Shown here: positions 1 to 12,404 of the stretch, in pieces
How the letters are laid out: each line of letters starts with the position of its first letter
Numbering within the stretch: position 1 is the stretch's first letter
Assembly: GCA_015698045.1 (NCBI GenBank)
Contig: BLAL01000210.1
Location: forward strand, 1-64,000
Origin: Rhizophagus clarus
Lineage: Eukaryota; Glomeromycota; Glomeromycetes; Glomerales; Glomeraceae
Reading direction: 5' to 3'
Length of the DNA: 64,000 nt
Notes under the pieces: generated by a model
Told to the model about the DNA's origin: nothing
The model's database searches: none
Seen by the model: only the letters and a program-made list of their open reading frames with translations
Position numbers and translations under genes: made by a program

Positions 1-2
1 GA

Positions 3-86
3 CGCGCAGGAGATATTGAGGGAAGAAGTTCTGGAAATCCCGAAAAACAGGCTCTTTTAAAGAGGAGGAGGAGGAAACAGATGTAA
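3..86 (+). CDS. Possible 3' end of a gene cut by the window edge
   Basis: One frame is open from base 3 to a TAA at 84-86. It reads 27 residues ending in a basic run (about KRRRRKQM). Its base composition is clearly richer in G and C than the AT-rich DNA that follows. That suggests the last codons of a gene lying mostly to the left. The piece is too short to recognise, and an open frame of this length can occur by chance. Confidence 0.25.
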   Translation, partial: RAGDIEGRSSGNPEKQALLKRRRRKQM

Positions 87-299
87 TTTCTCAGAGGTGA
101 TGATACATTAATGACGTTGCATGACGACTTGTTTTTATGATGATTAGCAATTTATTCATAGGTTGTTGGAAATGATGTTTTATTTTTAAGGTGGCATACT
201 AATATTTTATAATTAATTATAATTATTATCATTATGAAATTATTATGAATTTTATTATTATAAATAAATAAATAAATTTTACGTTAGTAAATCGCAATG

Positions 300-1860
300 A
301 ATATTTTCAATATTTATCGTTTGAATTTTCTTTGATTTTTATCGTATGAAATTTCTCGACTTTTATCATTTAGCTTAATTCCGATAAGTAATCATCTTTT
401 CCGTATCGATACTACTCGACGAGTCCGATTATTATCGATAAATATCATGTGACCTTCCATCGATATACATCTCTAATCGATATTTGTCATTTTAGTTAAA
501 TTCTGATAATTTGTCATCATTTACCCACATCGATACTACCGACGAGTCCGATTATTAATCGATATATATCATGTGAACCTATTCATCGATTTATATCCCC
601 TAAAAAAAATTTCTGATGTTATCGTGAAGATGTTGAAAAATATATTGTTAAGATTATCATAAATATATCGTCACAATATCATTTAATATATTGTCACGAT
701 ATCATTTAAAAAATTAATATATCGTGAAGTTGTTGAAAATGTATCATTAGGATATTAATAATTAATGTCGTTATGGTATCATTAAGATCGCTTAAATATT
801 TATTAAATATCGTGATGACATTTAAACTGTATCAGGATGATAATGAAACGTAGTAGATACATTTAATAAATTAAATCAATTTTTAATTGGTTTAAATTAA
901 TTTGTTTATTAATTAATTAATATATTATATTTTTTTATAATGCAATTATGACAATTATGATGTTTTAAATTGTTATTTAATTGTTAAATATTGCGAATTA
1001 AACGGTAATTAAAGGAAATATCCTATCTCTGGATAGGATGATATAAAATAAATGTGACAATATCGGTTCAACACTAATATTATATTGAAAACTTGTTAAG
1101 AAATGTTGAATTAGAGTGTCTGGATTATGCGGCAAGCTCTGGCGAAATTAAAGTTACGATCATACCTGATTATAAATTAAAAACTGAAACAATTTTCTTA
1201 ACAGAAACTTAAAAATTCTAAACGATGATGAATTGATATAGTAATGATATTAAATATACATCGTAATGATATCGATTTGCAAATGATATCATTATGATAT
1301 CGCAATGATATCGGTACATTATTTATTCGATATATCAAAATGATATCGTAAAGATATTTACTTAAAGAAATATCGAATTGATATCATACTAATATTGTTA
1401 TAACAACGATGATTTTTTTAAAAAAATGTGAACAAATACGTTATCGACTATGATATCGTATCAACATGTATTCAGTATCAATTACGACATCGTAAAAACA
1501 TCATCTTATAAATGTCAAATCAACATTAATTCATATTGAATATTTAACGAATCGACATCATTTTGATATAGTTAAACAACAATAAAAATGTGAAACAAAT
1601 ACGATATAGATATGATATCGTTCGACATGTATTCAGTATCAATATGACATCGTAAAGATCATCTTATAAATATCAAATCAATATTAATTTGATATCGTTA
1701 ATATAACGAATCTATATCATTTTATCGTTAAAAGCAATAATTAATTTTTAAAAAAATGTGAAATAAATAAAATATCAAATCAATATCATATTAATTAATA
1801 TTGATAAATTCAATACTAAATTTTAAATGTTTTTATATATATTTTATTAATTTGTAATTT
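300..1860. repeat. AT-rich degenerate repeat field (ATATCG/GATATC-rich)
   Basis: This gene-free stretch is filled with imperfect copies of short motifs such as GATATCGTAATGATATC, many of them near-palindromic. Around 390-470 and 515-595 a block with 'cgatactac..cgacgagtccgattatta' occurs twice in tandem. A block at about 1055-1180 reappears at 14.50-14.63 kb, next to the second transposase copy, so the field may be the 3' non-coding part of that element family rather than ordinary spacer. No coding potential is visible. Bases 87-299 hold plain AT-rich sequence with nothing recognised. Confidence 0.6.
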
Positions 1861-2339
1861 AATTAAAATTTAATTTAAATTTAATTTCAACTGAGATGAT
1901 ATAAAGTATTAAGAAAACCCGTTAAAAATAAAAAACCTGTTAAATTTTTACATGAGACTATATACTTGTGTGCCACTTCTTTTTTTTAACATGCGATGAT
2001 CATAAACCACCAATAGCAATAAAAAAACTGAATTCTTCTTGACAAAATTTCCCTAATCGGCTCAGACACTTACTTCACTAGGTATGACAATCTTGACAAT
2101 CTCTTACTCATTGTTTAAAATATATATGATATTAGAACTAGATTTTTATTGGATAAATTAATTAATTATTTGTAATTATTGTAAAATATAACAATCTTTC
2201 AGTAATTTTAATTAATCATATAGCTGTAAAATAAAAACTATTTTTTATCCAAATTCTGTTCGTGGTATCATGATCAGAATCCTTGACATCCTCCTGAATT
2301 ACAATTATGAAAAATATACTTTTTGCACATTATCTATTA

Positions 2340-5300
2340 CAGTAATTGGAAAAATGCGCCTCCATTTATTCCCTGTTTGCTTGAAGGCGATAAAGTGGAC
2401 ATTTCAACAGTGAATGTTCAATCCCAGTATCTTCAAACCAATCCACAACAATAAAGGCATAATATTTGTCATTATTACCCTTATGGTGAAAATCCCCTTT
2501 GATGATTGCATAAGATTCTTCATGATCTTCTTCATAAATTGTGACAAAATCACCAAGATGTAAATGGATTTTTGAAAGGACACTATTTTTTTCTTCAATA
2601 GTATATGATGCTAATTTGTACCAGCTAGTTGAAGAATTTATAAGAGCCATCTCGAACTTTATATCTATATAGGATAAAAACAGTTCAGTTTTAAAACCAT
2701 GCTGCAGAGTAAACAGAAGGTTATTCCGATCCTCCTTTGGCATTTTTTTTTTAAGGAAATGTTCAAGATAAAATTTACTGGGGATGTAACTAAATTAAAA
2801 TTAGTAAATATTATGTATATATATATGATATAATATATAATATACAATTTAATTTTACCTTCTGCATCATCATTCTGAGCTTGTTCTTCAATTGAATATT
2901 TATCTTCTGTAACGTACCAGTTCAAAAATAATTGACCAAGATTTTGTGAACCCAGTACAAGGCCTATTAAATCTTGGATCAATACCACCATCTACTAAAT
3001 GTCGAATTGCAAATATAGTATTATAACGCTTTAATAAATCCAAGTCTATGTTTTTGCAATTCATCTTCGGTACCATTCCTTAAAATACAATGTACCATCT
3101 CTTTTATACCAACCTGGATATTAGTGAGTATTCCAAAGGTTTTAGCATGCATAGAAGATGCATATTAACATATATATTTGGTAAATTAAATAAAATTTGC
3201 AAAAACCTAACATATAAAAGAATATTATTGTTAGAATCTATTTAAATTATTCCACACTTTTTGAATTTCAATTCCATAACTATACCTTTGGAAGGATTGA
3301 AAACTCTTCTTCAAGATATTGTTGTAATTCCTTGTAGCTATCTGACGTAAATTCTTTATTAAAAACTGTCTTTAATAGTTTTCGCACAATATACCCAACA
3401 AGATATAATGCTTTTTGGCACTAAATTAATTCGAAAGTGCATTAATCCTTTTGTTGAATAGCAAACTGCTTTCATTATGCTTAAGACTTGATTCCTTTAG
3501 AAACTGATTTAGCAAGAATGGCATAATCATAGCTAGTCTGAGAAGATCAAACATCATAAAACTATTATGATGAGAGATCGGATTTGGTAAATTACCCACT
3601 TTTTTGGAATTTCAAAATTTTTCCAAATTTTAATGAAATCATCTTCTCCTTCTCGTGAAAATAATTCACAGGTTAACTTTAGCAGTCGCCCAATCTTTCC
3701 CACGGTGGCGTGATAAATGTCCTGCGGCGCTTGTAGATGCCTTTCCCTTTTTAATTTATCTAAAATACTAGGCAATTGTTTTAAAACCATACTTTGTATA
3801 AAGTTGGTCTCTTCTTGATGTTACCCGGTTCCTGAGAATTTCCTAAAATTTCTTCATTTGTAATATGATGGTAACGTAATGTTGTCACAGTATCCTGATT
3901 ATAAGAACTCCATAATTCCTTTTTAATTGTACAGGTACGACAACCTTTATTTGCATTATGCCTAAATTATTTTTAAAAAATTTCAATAGTTGTTACAAAT
4001 TATATCATTAAATTGTTTCAAGTTATATTATTAAATTATTAATTAAGTCGAAATACCTTAGTACTCCTGCCAAGTCATTACCTTAAGGTAAATCTGCCGT
4101 AACAATGCCCAAACCAGCAATTACCCATGCATTTTGTCCTTGAACAGTCATTATCTTACCTTTTTCAAGTTCTTTCATTTCTGAAACAAATGGTAGCATA
4201 AATTCATCAAAATTGGCCACCAAATGGAACAAACCCAAGAACAAAATGGTTTTTTGATAAGTTTTCTTTGATGTGTTAGCATGTTGCCAAACTGTACATA
4301 GACACCACCCTAAAGAATGATACACATTTCTAAACGTACCAAAATCGTCATAATAAAGATTTAAAAACAGCTTATAAACTGACATAGATGATGGTGGATC
4401 TCTGATAGAAATGTAATCAGAAGGATGTTGGTATGAAAGTTTCACATCACGAATGTGCCAACGGTCATTACATTTATAAATTACTTCGGTAATATGCAAT
4501 GAATCTTCAGAAATGTTTGGTGTTGAAACGTTATTAATATAGTCACTTTTTCTAGAATTTGAGAGGTCATGATAATTGGAAATGGTTTGTCTACCAACCA
4601 AACTTCCCCAACAAGAGAACGACGTTGTCTTGATAATCCTTTTAAATTTCCAGGTAAGTCATCATAATTCAGAATTTTTTGAATTCGTAACTGATAATCT
4701 TCATTATCATTTTTCAAAATTGCTCTTAATCTTCCAAGTCTTCGACGACCATTATTATCGTTATAGTAGACAAAATCACCAGATCGGTATATTACTATTT
4801 TAATCAAAAATAAATCAATCAATTTTGCTAACACATACCATAATTATATCAAACTATATTGTTTATTACCTTCTGATATTATTATTTCATTTTGTCCAAA
4901 AAGTGGAGATTCTCCCCATAGAGTTCCATGCCAAAATTCTGATTTTGTTTCAGAATCAATGCCCGGTCCAAATACATATGTCTCATCAGCATCGGATTGT
5001 TGAGAACACGCCATATAATTTCGCTAATTGAGAGTTGGTACGAAAGTTTTGAACCTTGTGAAGTTGACAGAGTTTTTTTTGATGAAATTTTAATAGGCTT
5101 TGTTATTATTGGTAGTAAAGGAAGACGTTTTCTTTAAGATTGGAATCTTCTGATATTTTTTACTACATGAGTGGGCTCAAATTGAGGATTGTGAATGATG
5201 TTAGCAAGATCTTCATATGCTTTTGTAGAAATATTGTGTTTCTGGAGCCAACAGAATAGAGCAGTAGTTGTATAATCATTGAAGTAAGGTGAAAATTCAC

Positions 5301-5778
5301 CATCACAGGATGGTATCTCGTCTTTATCTAAAGCTTCAATAATTTGATGTATGTCGTTGTTCTCGTTGTTGTTACCTTCCTCTTCTTCTTCGTCGTTGTG
5401 ATCGTTGTGACTTTCCTCTTCCTCATCGTCATTGTGACCTTCCTCTTCTTCACCTTCTTCATTGAAATAATCTTCCTCTTCGTTATAATCTTCCCTCTTC
5501 GTTATAATCTTCCTCTTCGTCATCATCATCACCATCTTCATCTGATGATTCGTCAATTACATTATCCTCAAATCTATATCATTATCATAATGCTGAAAAT
5601 ATATTGATTCATTGTCATTTCTATTAATGTCCTCCATATCGATGTCTTCAGATAACATTTCATTGTTATCTTCAGTTGAATTTGCTGTTGTCTCATTACA
5701 ACTAGTATGAGAAAACCGATTGCGAATTTGAAATGGTTTTACGGAACTGCCGGTGGAGTGAATATATCTCTTTCTCAT
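2340..5778 (-). pseudogene. CACTA/Plavaka (Tnp2-like) transposase, decayed copy 1
   Basis: Read on the minus strand, blocks follow the same order as in the copy at 15.4-19.0 kb. The order is: basic start (from 5778), a long Glu/Asp-rich low-complexity stretch (5530-5340), a block with ALFCWLQKHNIS, an intron-like gap, a BAH-like block with GDFVYY and GRLRAIL (4800-4560), and a block with RNVYHSLG, ELEKGKIM and VTADLP (4480-4083). Then come KIGRLLKLT (3690) and a C-terminal BAH-like block with VTIYEEDHEESYAIIKG (2743-2366). The middle resembles the Tnp2/CACTA transposase core. Frameshifts are seen near 5556, 4570, 4310 and 2385 when compared with copy 2, so no intact protein can be made. Family assignment is from remembered resemblance; the pairing of the two copies is directly visible. 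Confidence 0.6.
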
Positions 5779-7024
5779 AACTAAATAAGACGTAAATAGT
5801 TTTGTAGAATTGTTGATTTTTAATAAAATTTATGGTACTTTGATATAATTATAGTAATCTAATCTGATTAGAGAAAAAAAAGATAATCTAATCTAGGCTG
5901 TAATTTCACTAAACATACAAAAAAAAAAAAAAATAAATTACCGAAGTTTTACTAATATATAGAAGAATTCTTTCACGAAATCGGTATGAGAGGTCAATGT
6001 TCGATACGGTACACTGTTGAACTATCCGAATATAGATTAATTGTTGATTAGATGATCAATAAACATGTGCCAGAAAATGGAATTTTAGATTCAATCACAC
6101 TCTTGTATCACTTAGAGCCGCAAATATTACGTTCTTGACCTGTGTGATGTTACTGTCAAGACATTGACACAAGGATTGCCTTAGAGCCATATTTATATAA
6201 GCTAGAGACGTTTACCACATATTATGTAAAAAGTTTTTTTCTTATATTCACGCTTTACGTTATTATTTTATCATCAATATAAAAATGTCAAGATTTACAA
6301 TATAATAATAATAAACTAAACAATACAATATAATCATTTAATTACATACTTCGCATTATTATTTGAAACATGGCTCTCATTTATATTCAAAGTGCATTTA
6401 TTCATTATTTGTTATTATCAATCGATCGAGATTCAAGCATCATCTCCAAACCTAACTAAAGCAAGGTCTGTTAATTAAATAATCTCACTAATATTTATTT
6501 GTATTTTGTACAATAGTATGTATTATATCAGCAATTATGGCTGTAAAAGGTTATGTTTACTGCGCTTAATCAAAAAAGGAAGTGCAAATTTATCTTAGAT
6601 AAACATCTGCAGATTCTTATTGAATGATGTAACGATAGTCCTATTTGTTCATAAACAAATACTTTAGCAACTTACAAATAAAAATTTCCTTTCGTTAAAT
6701 AAGTAAATCTAAATTTTCCTTTCGTTAAATAAAAATTTCCTTTCGTTATGTAAATATGTCAATATGTTAAATAATTAAAATTTAAATTTTTGTATAATTC
6801 AAATCGATTCTATTTTCAATTCTAAACAAATCGTCTCCCCTTGTAAGATTGTCACGAAATAAACATCTCAATATGGTATAATCTCAACATATACCGTATA
6901 AATTTGGAAATGCAAGGTCAGCTCGGGGGTTTGGGAATTGGGATGAGGTCTCTTATTTATATTTTACTTTGTTCGAATTTTTGTATCTCAGAATTTTTGT
7001 ATCTTGTATCTTTATTTTTTTGCT
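5779..7024. other. Gene-free stretch
   Basis: AT-rich sequence between the decayed transposase and the next gene. The motif 'tttcctttcgtta' occurs three times at about 6685-6750. The stretch 6000-6200 is less AT-rich, but I find no consistent reading frame or structured RNA in it. The region just before 7025 is presumably the promoter of the following gene, without a motif I can name. Confidence 0.4.
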
Positions 7025-8369
7025 ATGTCCAAACGTAAGGCAAATCAAGAGATAGCAGGTATGTAACTTTATAAAATATAATTATAATAAATTTTACTTT
7101 GAGAATAAAATGATACTGAAAATATGTATAATAGTACCGATTTCGAAAAATCAAAGTCTAAGTCAAAAAGCGAAGAAAAGGAGGAAGACCAATATTAACG
7201 ATGATTAATTCATTTCAGGTAAATATTATATACATATCATATATGTGTGTGGCCTTAATATTTAATAATATATTTAATCTTTAATTAAATGATATACTAC
7301 TAAATAATAGGTTTAGCTTCTAACCGAAGAAATAATGATGAAAGAGAAGATGATGATAGAAGAGAAAAAGATGATGGAAGGGAAGATGAAAAAGAAAGAG
7401 AAGATCACGAAGAAGAGAAAAGTGGTAGTTCAGATAACGATAGTGATGATCATGATAGAGATAAAATGAATATGACGGATGATAAACTTGTAAATTTGGA
7501 TGAACCCATTCCTGTTGGGTTTAAAAGTAATTTAGAAATATGCAATTTTCTCGTCGCCCATCCACATATTCTTCATCTAGCAAATAAAATGTTAGAAATG
7601 GATTCCGGTTCTAGCTCGACGACTTCAACGTCTAGTGCTGATGTTAGTGCTAAATATATTTATTTTGTACCCAATTCTTTAAAGTAAATAACATATCTTT
7701 TAATATTTTAGGATAATGCTCGTCTTTGGGACGAGTCCATCAAATGTCTCTTTCTTCGTACCCGCAACCCACGTGAGGAGACATTTGATGAATTAATTAA
7801 AAAAATTTTCAAGGTTCAAATTTACAGTACAGAAGGAAAAAATTTCTTAGAGAAAACTCATCGAGCCTTTGCTGACTACCGTAATAAACTTAATCAAAAT
7901 ATTGAACATGAGATAAATGAATATAAAAATATTAGAAAAAATAGGTATATTTTATTTTATTGTTTGATAATATATCTTATATCTAATGAGTTTATTGTTA
8001 TGTTAATAAAAATAATTAACTGTAGAGCGATCACTGGTAGCCTGTCAAATAAAGAAGTAAAAGACTATGTTGATGAACATTTTGTTCAAAAACTCTTGAA
8101 TCGACAGCTCGCTGCTGTAAATCTCTCTGAAATGAAAAAGATTGGTAGCTTCGATACGTTAATAGATTTTATAAGAGAAACCTTCAAGATTTTTTGGAAT
8201 GGCAAAGATCTATCTGCCGTTAAGAACTTGGATAGTATTACGAAGGATATAATTATTCCCTCTCGAAGTGGCAACAGGATAGTAAATTCTTTGGAACATG
8301 TAAGTTATTTTTATTTAACACATTACGTCTTTATTCATAAATATTAATAAAATTAAATTATAGATTTAG
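7025..8369 (+). CDS. Unrecognised protein with acidic/basic low-complexity head (about 292 aa)
   Basis: A five-exon model keeps phase throughout: 7025-7058, 7311-7642, 7712-7944, 8026-8299 and 8364-8369. All introns are GT-AG. It starts MSKRKANQEIAG, passes through a charged stretch built from E, D, K and R (about residues 20-55), then a more ordered part with NLEICNFLVAHPHILHLA and an alpha-helical, Lys/Asn-rich C-terminal half. The last exon adds one residue before TAG. I do not recognise a domain. The charged head with KRK could suit a nuclear protein, but that is inference. An extra exon at 7135-7218 would preserve phase but contains a stop, so I left it out. The first exon is the least certain part. 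Confidence 0.5.
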
Positions 8370-9002
8370 TAGCGCTCTTTAATTAATCATCAATAAATGA
8401 TTTTTGCGCTATAAAATTTAAAAATATTTTAATATTCACTAATTTTTCAATTAAATCAATAAATATGGTCATATAAATAAAATACGCATGTTAATAGTCA
8501 TACATTGTAAGTTTTTTGCTGGACTTGTAATTTCAGTGTTATGAATTGTAGTATGTCCCATATTTGATTTCCATTTTCAAACTAAGTGATAATCATGTAT
8601 TTCATCTTAATAAGTATAATTCTAGAAGGTTTAAGTTTAGAATGTCTCACGTATTACATAAGCATAATCCTCGTTCAACGCGCTCAATATTTATTAATTC
8701 CTTTTAAACGTTCGAAAATTAACACATTAAATCAATCACGAAAAGTAAAATAAATCAAATTTTTTTTTTCGCATTAGAAAATATCGTAAAAGATATGGTA
8801 AAATATTATGAGTAAATAAAGTTAATTTTTTACGTAAAATTTTTAATCACTTTTAATGGCTAATTTTTTTTTTTTGTACAATGGAAAACAATGGAAAATC
8901 GACATTTTAATCACTTTTAATGGACAAGAGATGGAATTAATTTTTAAAATTCTATGAATTTATGGTGTAATATCATGAATTAATGAAATCATTTTAATTT
9001 AA
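8370..9002. other. Gene-free AT-rich spacer
   Basis: Spacer between two plus-strand genes. It contains A/T homopolymer runs and a short repeated phrase 'cacttttaatgg' at about 8849 and 8912. Nothing else is recognised. Confidence 0.4.
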
Positions 9003-9165
9003 AAAGGAAAAAATAATTGAAATGGCGTAATCAGAATTGTTAGAAAAAATAATTGAATGGCGTAATTAATTGTTAGAAAAAAATAATTGAAATGGCGTAA
9101 TTAGAATTGTTAGAAAAAATGATTGAAATGGCGTAATTAGAATTATTAGAAAAAATAATTAAAAA
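9003..9165 (+). repeat. Tandem repeat, four units of about 38-40 bp
   Basis: Four imperfect copies built on 'gaaaaaataattgaaatgg' followed by 'cgtaattagaattgtta'. The unit length varies by a few bases. It lies about 115 bp upstream of the next start codon, so it sits in that gene's presumed promoter region. Confidence 0.75.
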
Positions 9166-9280
9166 ATGGAATTTTTTCACATTTTTTAATTTTTTAATTA
9201 TATATTTCTTGTCTTATATTCACTCATATATAACAAATTTTTATCAAATATAACATCGCAAAATTTCAAAAATTCTAATA

Positions 9281-9888
9281 ATGTCTTCAAATAACACAAA
9301 TACAACATCATCAACCTCTCGCGATCCTTCAACCTCATCTCAACATCGTACTGATAACGCCGAATCTTTATCTAATTCTACTTCTCCTCGCAGCACCTCC
9401 ACCGACCGGGTAGAATGGACAGATGAACAAACCGCTGCCCTCATTGAGCAGCGGAGGTCACAAAATTACGAATATTATTACCAAATTCCAGGGCGCAGCA
9501 GAAAAAAATTCTGGAGATCAGTAGCAGAAAATGTTAATAATACTTGTGGATGTAACTATACAGGACAACAATGCCAGACGAAGTTCAATGGGCTCGTTAC
9601 TAACTATCATGTGAGTTAAATATTAATAAATAAAAATTTGTGTAATATTAATGACTTTAAAATATTTTAGGATCAATTATTGGTCATTGCCAATGACCCT
9701 AAAGGCGTGAGGAGTCGCCCAGGAGTGGTGTTCTTTGACATAATAAACACCCGCTTCTGGGAAAGACCGGGTAAGAATTCTAATTGCTTTATATTTATTT
9801 AGAATTATGTATTCCAATATTATTTAATATGTTTCTAGATGATCAATTTGTACAAGCTTCAATCGGAGTTAGCCGGACTCGAAATTGA
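9281..9888 (+). CDS. Myb/SANT-like (trihelix) DNA-binding domain protein
   Basis: Exons 9281-9610, 9671-9770 and 9839-9888 join in phase through GT-AG introns and give about 159 residues. A Ser/Thr-rich head of some 45 residues is followed by VEWTDEQTAALIEQRRS, then KKFWRSVAENVN, QCQTKFNGLVTNYH and FFDIINTRFWERP. The spaced tryptophans and helical pattern fit the trihelix-type Myb/SANT-like fold, which binds DNA in transcription factors and is also found next to harbinger-type transposases. The first two exons are solid. The third ends at a TGA soon after the splice, while another frame there stays open longer and a possible further exon (about 9981-10037, Asn/Ser-rich) follows, so the C-terminus is uncertain. 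No transposase partner is visible nearby. Confidence 0.7.
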
Positions 9889-10688
9889 AGAAATCGAAGG
9901 AATAGAAGATGTATATAAATCATAAAAAAAATTTAATCAAGTTATAGATTTTTTTATTGATTTTCTTAATCAATTTATAGCCCGAAGCAACAACAATAGC
10001 CAGAATACCGTGGATAATAATGATACTATCGATAATGGTAAGTACAAAATTTTTTTCCTTTTTTTACCTATGAAATTTTTCTAAAAATTTTTTCTTTTAT
10101 TTGATGCTAAACCTTAACTGTTAATAGTTTGATACGATAATCAAATAATGCTAAACTTAATAATTTGATACAAAAATAATGCAAAACCTTAATAATTGAT
10201 ACAATAAAGCCAACATTTAACAAATAAAGTTTTCTTTGTTAATTCGTTATTAATAAAATTTTAAAGTGATGAGAATTTAATTGTACTTGTGTGACCAACT
10301 CAGTGAACTTGCCCCTTAAACATTATTGAATTCTACACATTAAATTACATCATTTTCTATTATTGATTTTCTCTAGCGCATTTAAAATTTCCAATTTAGT
10401 ATGTTTTCCATTCCTATGATGAAAGAAAAAGCTTTTCCTGGTATAATCCTTTAGTCAAATATATTTTATATCTTCGTGAAATGGATTCATAAAAGGTTCC
10501 TTTCTTCATGTTGACGTATCAGGCCTGTTTCATATAAATATTCCTCCTTTTCTTAAAACTGTTTCCACTTTTCCTCTCCTCTCTTATAGGTTTGCATTTC
10601 TCTGCATGCAGAGATTATGAGTCATGATTTATTTTCTGAAGTATCGACTACAATTATTTATCTTCTTTATTATATCTTATACAGAAAT
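9889..10688. other. Spacer with possible extra exon
   Basis: Between 9981 and 10037 lies an exon-like piece with a 'ttatag' acceptor and a GTAAGT donor, reading RSNNNSQNTVDNNDTIDN. It may belong to the preceding gene. The rest is AT-rich. About 10400-10620 is pyrimidine-rich and probably promoter or 5' UTR of the next gene. Confidence 0.35.
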
Positions 10689-11221
10689 ATGAGCCGTCGC
10701 AAGCCTCACAAATCACAGGCCGCAAAGGCAAAATTGGTACATCGTTTCAGAACAAAAATATTGAAGAAGAAGCGAAAGGGAATTTATGAAATAGGTGGGT
10801 GAATACCACGGCTTTCCGTACATAGTCTGGCCTGGGTTTAAGCTTCTAAAATGGCTACTGTGAACTCGCCTCTCAGGTTGATGTTCTTAATGGTCCTGTG
10901 AAGTACCTGAATTGTTGGACTGTCGGGTGCCTAGCCTTTGCTTTAATGTGGCTCTCCTGCTAGGTGAGTTGATCATAACTGACCCCACCTTCTGCTATTC
11001 CTCTTTAATCCCTTCCCTCTGCAGGTTATGTTGAGGCTCTTGAGAAAAGAATCAATCAACTAGAAGAGAAGGTAAAAGCCTTGGAAGAGGAAAAAGTTCA
11101 GCTTTTTTTTGAAAGAAACGAAGCAATATTAAATATAAATCAAAAGGATGCCAGAATCAGGACTTTGGAAATGGATCAAGAGCTAACAAGACGTATTGGA
11201 TTGAGAAAGAAAAGGAATTAG
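10689..11221 (+). CDS. Small basic leucine-zipper-like protein (100 aa)
   Basis: Two exons, 10689-10794 and 11025-11221, join in phase (35 codons plus 1 nt, then 2 nt plus 65 codons including stop). The N-terminal third is strongly basic (KSQAAKAKL, KILKKKRKG). It is followed by a coiled coil with leucines at exact heptad spacing in ALEKRINQLEEKVKALEEEK and the residues after it, and a basic end (RRIGLRKKRN). This is the layout of a bZIP protein, but the Asn-x7-Arg signature of the DNA-contacting helix is not evident, so I call it bZIP-like only. No other domain is present. The intron is remarkable for its base composition and is listed separately. Confidence 0.65.
10795..11024 (+). other. 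Unusually GC-rich intron (230 bp)
   Basis: The intron between the two exons of the leucine-zipper-like gene starts GTGGGT and ends with a pyrimidine tract and GCAG. It is close to half G plus C, while every other intron in the window is strongly AT-rich. It contains phrases such as 'ctgtgaactcgcctctcagg' and 'gactgtcgggtgcctagcc'. No long reading frame runs through it. Confidence 0.6.
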
Positions 11222-12040
11222 GTTTGTTATTAAAGTCTATTATCAAATTATATATAATTCTTTATTAAAGTACCTGACAAATCCTAACCAATTAATTAAT
11301 TATCAAATAGCAATCTATCTATGAAAAAATCAAAATTATAAATAAACTTATAATAAATTTCTTATCTTCAAATATAAGTTGATACTTTTAATTGATAATA
11401 TAAATGCTAATAAGTGCGAAAAGTGTTTCAATATAATCAACCGATCCTGCAAATAAAGGAAATCATGTATCACATTCTAAATAAGTTTGTATTACCTAAT
11501 CATTTGATAACTCGCACGCGAAAATCCAATCAGACTTTTTGAACACTTAATAGGTCTCGCCGAAGGAAATAACAAGGTTGATTTATATATATTCATTTTC
11601 GCTCTTGGATTAAAAAATTTTAATAAATAACTAATAATCAAGTTTATTACTAAGATAGCATAGTAATTTAATTATTATTAGAGAAATTGTTGATTTTATA
11701 ATTTCTTATTTTAGCGTTAACGCAAATAATCTTTAAATCATTAAAATAACAACTGAAATTTCATTCTTTTTTAAAAATTCATAAATGTCTTCCGCGGTCT
11801 CGTTTTCACCAGTGGACATAGCAAATATTTTGTGTAATGAAGAAATGACTAAAATTTTGGTTAAAATTAACCAATAAAATTACATTGATCCTCATGCATG
11901 ATGTAATAAAAATTGCTTTGATTACATGCATGTGATATCTAAAAATAGCTAAAATTCGGTTTATTAATGCGCGATTTTTTTTTTTGTTTATTTTTCAAAA
12001 TACACGTCTCTCTTCTTAAAAATATTATATTTGTCTTATA
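11222..12040. other. Gene-free AT-rich spacer
   Basis: No frame, repeat or structured element that I can support is seen here. Short A/T runs dominate. Confidence 0.4.
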
Positions 12041-12404
12041 TTTTAACACTTTACGGTATTTTCTTCTTCTCTCTTTTATTCAAGTATACTTTACTTATCT
12101 TTTACAATATTAACAATACTTTTGGCATATTAGTTTATATATTTGATATAGCCACCAACACGAAGACCGTTTGCCAAAAAATGTATAAGACAAAAAAATA
12201 AATAGTGAAGCCAAATATTACTATTTTAACACTTTACGGTATTTTCTTCTTCTCGCTTTTATCCAAGTATACTTTACTTATCTTTTACAATATTAACAGT
12301 ACTTTGGCATTTTAGTTTATATATTCGATATAGTCGCCAACATGAAGACCGTTCGCCGAAAAACATATAAGACAAAAAAACTACTTTTAAATAAATAGTG
12401 AAGC
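12041..12404 (+). repeat. Tandem duplication, two units of about 182 bp
   Basis: The block starting 'ttttaacactttacggtatt' at 12041 begins again at 12223, and the two copies stay similar to about 12404. They share 'caagtatactttacttatct' and 'aagaccgtt.gccgaaaaa', with scattered substitutions. No coding content is evident. The copies are recent enough to be nearly collinear. Confidence 0.85.
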
